Assembly (NCBI GenBank): GCA_038363925.1
Contig: JAQQWL010000006.1
Coordinates: 2,336,501-2,400,500 of the forward strand
DNA: 64,000 nucleotides
Source: Apiospora phragmitis
Lineage: Eukaryota; Ascomycota; Sordariomycetes; Amphisphaeriales; Apiosporaceae
Direction: 5' to 3'
The notes under the pieces are model-generated. The model made no database searches, was not told the origin of the DNA, and saw only the letters and a list, made by a program, of their open reading frames with translations. The position numbers and the translations under genes are program-made. Shown here piece by piece: positions 59,537 to 64,000 of the stretch. Each line of letters opens with the position of its first letter. The stretch's first letter is position 1.

Positions 59537-60448
59537 ATGACGAAGGACTGGGATAATTACAAGGAGACCATCTTGGCCCTGTATGAACACCAGACACTTG
59601 CGCAAGTGATGGAGGTTATGGAGAGGGACTATAACTTTGTGGCATCGTGAGCACCACCCCATACCCATCTGTGCCCTATTCCTGCAGCAATACAATAGAG
59701 ATGATAATTCCTAGAGGGTGGTATCGTGTCATACACTAATAAATGATGAATAGAACTCGCGCCTACCGCCAAAAGCTGGACAAATGGGGCAAGAGGAAGT
59801 ACAAGAAGCGCAAGGGCAGGTCGGACAACAGCCCCGAGGCGAGTGACGGCGACAGCGCGGACGAAGGCGCTGGGTCTTCCATCCCGGCATCATCGCCGGA
59901 AGTATCGCGTCGAAAGGGTGACGCGCACGCGTACCAACAGAGAGCGCAGTCGACCAGCACTGGCTACGGAGCGAATGCTTCGACATTCCAACCAGGCGAT
60001 GCCAATTACTCGCTCAATTATCCTGGGACAAATATCAGGTAAGATTTGTTTCCCCCCCTGTTTTGTTCATTCTTCAGTACCCAAACTACTTCTAAGACAC
60101 CACATGAACATATCAACACTGGTTGCCCCTAAATTTGCTTAACCTTCATGATGCCGGTTACTAATGCCGTTTAAACAACAGCAACTATAATCCGGCACAA
60201 TACCAAGACACGAACCCGTATGGCGCCACCGGCAACTGGTCAGGCTATACCGATACGGCAGCTCAAGGCTTATCCAAGCACCACTCGACCAGAATGCAGC
60301 GGTATACGGTTACGATGGGATGTCCTATCCTACTGACAACACGGCGGCGGCACCATTCCAATACATGGATGCTTCCGGCGGCGGTTTCCCCATGGACAAT
60401 CAGATGGACTACACGACATATCCGGACGGCAGCTGGGATCAGGCCTAA
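59537..60448 (+). CDS. Clr5-domain protein
   Basis: Exons 59537-59646, 59754-60038 and 60182-60448 give about 220 residues. The N-terminal 60 residues form a Clr5 domain (WDNYKETILALYEHQTLAQVMEVMERDYNFVAS, then RAYRQKLDKWGKRKYKK), a fungal helical module found in putative DNA-binding or regulatory proteins. The rest is low-complexity, rich in Ser, Gly, Tyr, Gln and Asn. In exon 3 the frame that keeps this composition (YGYDGMSYP ... DGSWDQA, stop at 60446-60448) needs one more base near 60280-60284. As read without that change, the protein runs to 60632 with an unlike, Arg/Trp-rich tail. The function is unknown. Confidence 0.7.
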
Positions 60449-61712
60449 ACTGGGTAAGCAATGGGTTACCGGTCCATGGGCCGTGAACCAGATATCCTGG
60501 AAGAGCGAGACCGCCTATTTGCGTGTTGTCTCACGGGGTCGTCGTGCTAGAATGGTCCGGCTAGACGACGTGTTCGTTGGATCTTTCGACGATATGAGTT
60601 CGGATACAGAGAAAAGCAAAAGCATTGTTTAGGAGAAAGGTTTCTTTTCTGGTTTCTTGCTGAAATTTATTTTCTTCAAATTTTTCTTTTTTTTAGAGCA
60701 TACCGGGGCATATCTGGTTATTCCTTGCATCAAAAGCATATCGTCCAACCTTGGTTCATTATTTGGCTTGTTACTTAAGGGACAAAGTAGGGCCTTCTAT
60801 TGCTAATATCCACCACTTCATATTCGTTTCTTCTTCGCTTAGACTACATACATTCTTTTACTGTCTTCATATTTTAAGGGGTCGGCTACACTGTCCATAG
60901 TTTCATCTAGAATATACCTATATACTTCACTCCCACGCCTATATTACGCAGTCTGGTTGTTTCCTTTTCTGTCTCTCCTCCCTCCTTACACGGATGTATC
61001 TAGAAGTTTTGTCTCGATCATCAGGACTATATCACCCTTGGTATCGAAATGCTGCTTTATAGCGAGCAGAAAATACAAAAATACTACACAATAATACTAA
61101 TTATTTGCTAATTGCGGCTCTGTGTTAAAATGATTATACTCAATGGTCAAAGGTGGTTGGTGAATAATAGAGTCTTCCGTTTATCAGATTTGGCGATCTT
61201 TGGACACGAGACTATTCAGGAAACCTGTAAATTAGTGACCAGACTACATGCTGAAACTGCTTAGAATGTCACTCAAGTGGCGGTAGTAATGATGTTGCTC
61301 TGCATGTATCGTAGTCAGTTTCGTATCCAATAACTTTCAAGTCCAGAAGTAGAGCTGTATAAAAGGACCCGAGAGGTAGAAACAGGGATCTGATGGGTTG
61401 GGGACTGGAGAGATATGGAGTCATCTTAAGCATCAGGTGTCCCGATGGCTAAATCGATAAAAATCGGATAAGCATGCCGAAGATTCGGAACGGCGGCGGA
61501 ACCATCCGCAACTGCGGGGGTTAGCCGATAACGATAATTAGTAGCCGAGTCAAGCCCGAAACGCAGACGTGTTACGTCTACTTACCTTATGCTTGTGCTT
61601 ACCTTGCCTTTGATTTTGCGTGTCCTTTCATTCTCTCAACTGACCTGATACCCCCTGAGTTATTTGTGTTTAGTTTTATAGAAGCCGACGTGGCCGAACC
61701 GAACTGGGCTCT
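60449..61712. other. 1.26 kb intergenic stretch
   Basis: AT-rich, T-tract-rich sequence between the Clr5 gene and the oxidoreductase gene. No coding frame or RNA gene is supported. Confidence 0.5.
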
Positions 61713-63176
61713 GTGATGTCCCCTACCATGGCAACGGCGGTCGAATATGACGGGGTTACAGCCACCGGTAAGCCCGAGGCGGATAACTATGCTCATGAAA
61801 GCGTAGAGCCGGCTGATTCGCGGGGGAGGCAAACTGCGCGTCAAAGGACCCGCCTTATCCCAAGACGAATTGGACATCCTGAGACAGCCGCTCCAGTTCC
61901 CCTTCTGGGGCGGACAGCGAAGAACAGGTTCCTGAAGGCCCCCATGACGGAGCGGCTATGTCAATGGAACAAAGGGGACGAAGACATCAGCGCGCGCGGG
62001 TCCCCAACCAAGGAGTACGACCTGCTGTACCAGCGCTGGGGCGAGGGCGAGATCGGCATCATCGTGACGGGCAACATCATGCTCAAGTACGACGCCGTCG
62101 AGGGCTACGGCAATGCCGTCCTCTGCGATGACCACGACAACCGCGTCGAGGCGTTCCGGCGCGTCACCGCGGCGGCGAAGAAGCACGGGTCCCTCATGAT
62201 CGCGCAGATTTCGCACCCGGGCCGCCAGGGCAACGCGGTCCTCAACCCGCACCCCGTCAGCGCCGGCGACGTGCAGCTGCAGCTGCAGTGGATGGGCACG
62301 AGCTTCAATAAGCCGCGCCCCCTGTCGGAGGACGAGATCCAGTCCATGGTCGCCGACTGGGGCGAGACGGCGTACCTGTGCCACCGTGCGGGTTTCGACG
62401 GCGTACAGGTCCACTGCGCCCACGGCTACCTGCTGGCGCAGTTCCTGTCGCAGACCACGAACAACCGCACCGACGCCTACGGCGGCAGCCTCGCGAACCG
62501 CAGCCGCATCGTGCTCGAGGTCATCGCCGAGATCCGGCGGCGGGTGCCGGACCCAACTTTCGTCATCTGCGTCAAGCTGAACTCGGTCGAGTTCCAGCCG
62601 GGCGGCTCGACCCCGGCCGATTGCCGCGACCTGTGCCTGCGGCTCCAGGACGAAGGGCGCGTCGACTTCGTCGACCTCTCGGGCGGCACCTTCGAGGGCC
62701 GCGCCTTCGAGCACAAGAAGGAATCGACGCGCGCGCGCGAGAGCTACTTCATCGAGTTCGCCGACATGATCCGGCCCCTACTGACCCAGACCCTCGTGTA
62801 CGTGACGGGCGGGTTCCGCACCGCGGCCGGCATGGCCGACGCCGTGCGTAGCGGCGCGTGCCACGGGGTCGGGATCGGCCGGCCCCTGGGCGCCGAGCCC
62901 TACCTCTGCCGCGACCTGCTGCGAGGAGGGGCGCGCACGGGGGCGCTCGAGAGCTCCGTGCCGGCGCCGCAGAGCACGCAGGCGACGGGGACGCAGATCG
63001 CGCAGATCGGGCACGGGCACGCGGCGGTCAGCGACTACAGCGACGAGGACGAGGTGCGGCGCTGGGGGGAGGAGTTTCGGCGGGAGGCGGAGCGGAAGGA
63101 GCAGGTGTTGCCCGTCGTGGACTCTTCGGGGTTTCCGTTGTTTGAGGCACAGAGTGGCTTCTATTATCTGCGGTAG
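61713..63176 (+). CDS. NADH:flavin oxidoreductase, Old Yellow Enzyme family
   Basis: A single 487-codon frame encodes a TIM-barrel FMN oxidoreductase. Family features are visible: RTAKNRFLKAPMTERL, AQISHPGRQG, AGFDGVQVHCAHGYLLAQFLS, NNRTDAYGGSLANRSR, VDFVDLSGGTFEG and a phosphate-binding GGFRTAAGMADAVRSGACHGVGIGRPL. It should reduce activated alkenes or other acceptors with NAD(P)H. The natural substrate is unknown. The N-terminus is odd: between about 61822 and 61910 the more family-like reading (DELDILRQPLQFPFWG) is in another frame, bounded by a G5 run (61822-61826) and a G4 run (61907-61910). The body of the gene is very GC-rich. An ATG at 61713 is in frame, as is one at 61716. Confidence 0.83.
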   Translation: MMSPTMATAVEYDGVTATGKPEADNYAHESVEPADSRGRQTARQRTRLIPRRIGHPETAAPVPLLGRTAKNRFLKAPMTERLCQWNKGDEDISARGSPTKEYDLLYQRWGEGEIGIIVTGNIMLKYDAVEGYGNAVLCDDHDNRVEAFRRVTAAAKKHGSLMIAQISHPGRQGNAVLNPHPVSAGDVQLQLQWMGTSFNKPRPLSEDEIQSMVADWGETAYLCHRAGFDGVQVHCAHGYLLAQFLSQTTNNRTDAYGGSLANRSRIVLEVIAEIRRRVPDPTFVICVKLNSVEFQPGGSTPADCRDLCLRLQDEGRVDFVDLSGGTFEGRAFEHKKESTRARESYFIEFADMIRPLLTQTLVYVTGGFRTAAGMADAVRSGACHGVGIGRPLGAEPYLCRDLLRGGARTGALESSVPAPQSTQATGTQIAQIGHGHAAVSDYSDEDEVRRWGEEFRREAERKEQVLPVVDSSGFPLFEAQSGFYYLR

Positions 63177-64000
63177 CGAGCATTGAGGGCTTTCGTTGTG
63201 TCGCTCTCGCAGTTGAGGAGCCGTATGATTGAGTTGCGCTGGTGGGTCATTAGCGGAAAGGGGTAAAATATGGAGTAAGGTAAACCAACCACAAAGTTTC
63301 TCGATAGAAATATAGACGCGTTTATTTTAGATGAGTTACCATCTTGGTTGTGTATGAGAAGTATTAGATATTGGGATTGAAGTATGGGCAATATGGCGTG
63401 CTGAGAGAATACTTCGGATGACATTGGTGAAGACGGCCAGGTGCGAGTAGGTATGACTACGGTTTGAAGCTGCTCCATGCTTCAGCGATGATCCGATAGC
63501 AATAGAAGGTAAGGTGAGTGTATGTAAGTTAGGTAAGTAGGTAATGGAGATAAGCTGCAGGAGGAGCTTCCAGGCCATAGGCTTACATGTGCCCCGATGG
63601 ACGCGTCCCGTAGCCAGAGGTTCGCGGTGGCCAACCCCTCTATCGAGCTGTACCACCCAGCACCCACTGCCAGTACTCGCATAGGACAGCAGAAGAACAA
63701 CCAGGTGCCTACCTACCTACCTTATCTACATGAATCCTAATAACAGCCCAGTTTCTCAACCAGCAAGCAGTCTGGTTGCCGGTTCGCTGGCCAAGTGGTT
63801 AATCTTACGAAACACAATTACAACAACTCTCACCCACCACTACATTTCACCAGTACACGATCCCAAATAAGCCTAACAATCACACAGCAGTCACAAACAT
63901 CAAAGATTAAGTACCACGACCACGACCAGCCTGCTACTAGGCCGGGATGGTGACCCGTAAAAAATAAATACCCGAAAGACAGATAACCATGGCTGGTGGG
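63177..64000. other. 3' flank at the window edge
   Basis: No convincing coding sequence remains before the window ends. Frames of about 105 codons on the minus strand show no motifs. The last 300 bases are CA/AC-rich and could be the leader of a gene starting beyond the window; an ATG stands at about 63989 but its continuation is not visible. Confidence 0.4.

Noticed and set aside
61956..62714. 252-codon antisense frame opposite the oxidoreductase
   Set aside because: High GC removes stops on the opposite strand; composition is Ala/Val/Asp-rich without domains.
1..64000. NRPS or PKS core gene, CRISPR array, rRNA genes
   Set aside because: No adenylation/condensation or PKS ketosynthase-acyltransferase series, no regularly spaced short repeats, and no rRNA-like sequence were seen.

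Overview
The window reads as nuclear DNA of a filamentous ascomycete, most likely a Sordariomycete. Genes carry short introns (about 50-110 bp, GTAAGT-like donors, CTAAC/CTGAC branch sites), run on both strands without operons, and include fungus-specific families: Zn(II)2Cys6 regulators, a Clr5-domain protein, a type-I fungal fatty-acid-synthase alpha subunit, and CreC/CreD carbon-catabolite-repression proteins. I see no bacterial, viral or organellar block, and no rRNA, tRNA or CRISPR array that I could support by eye.

Layout. 0-8.9 kb is a conserved housekeeping block: an acidic hypothetical protein, a Ysc84/Lsb3-type SH3 protein, the Golgi SNARE Sft1, an Age2-like ArfGAP and a methionine-R-sulfoxide reductase. 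10.3-33.3 kb is an accessory region that looks like a secondary-metabolism locus. It holds an orphan ORF, an AflR-like Zn2Cys6 regulator, a monocarboxylate-type MFS transporter, a second Zn2Cys6 regulator that runs into a relic of a fatty-acid-synthase beta subunit, a cluster-type FAS alpha subunit, a class-IV branched-chain aminotransferase with a truncated end, a LaeA-like methyltransferase and a DHA1-type MFS exporter. FAS alpha + BCAT + MFS + regulator is the accessory set known from HC-toxin/apicidin-type cyclic-peptide loci, but no NRPS lies in the window. 35-37.8 kb is a copper amine oxidase. 40.2-40.9 kb is a small secreted Gly/Ala/Val-repeat protein split into modular exons. 41.5-57.5 kb is again conserved: Gem1/Miro, CreC, a 5.7 kb gene-poor stretch, CreD and an Slm1-like PH protein. 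59.5-63.2 kb holds a Clr5-domain protein and an Old-Yellow-Enzyme-like oxidoreductase.

How genes relate. CreC (WD40 partner of a deubiquitinase) and CreD (arrestin-type ubiquitin-ligase adaptor) act in the same ubiquitin-linked branch of carbon repression and lie 6 kb apart. Sft1, the ArfGAP, Ysc84 and Slm1 belong to membrane traffic, actin and plasma-membrane signalling. In the accessory region the FAS would supply an acyl chain, the aminotransferase an amino group, and the MFS proteins export; this is inference.

Caution on quality. At least nine genes, including housekeeping creC and slm1, need single-base corrections to keep their family reading frame, and most of these sites sit in short homopolymers. 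With the exon boundaries given here, most of the affected coding lengths become multiples of three once those bases are allowed for. Residual base-calling indels are therefore the simplest explanation, and apparent pseudogenes should be judged with that in mind. The FAS-beta relic and the shortened aminotransferase cannot be explained this way.
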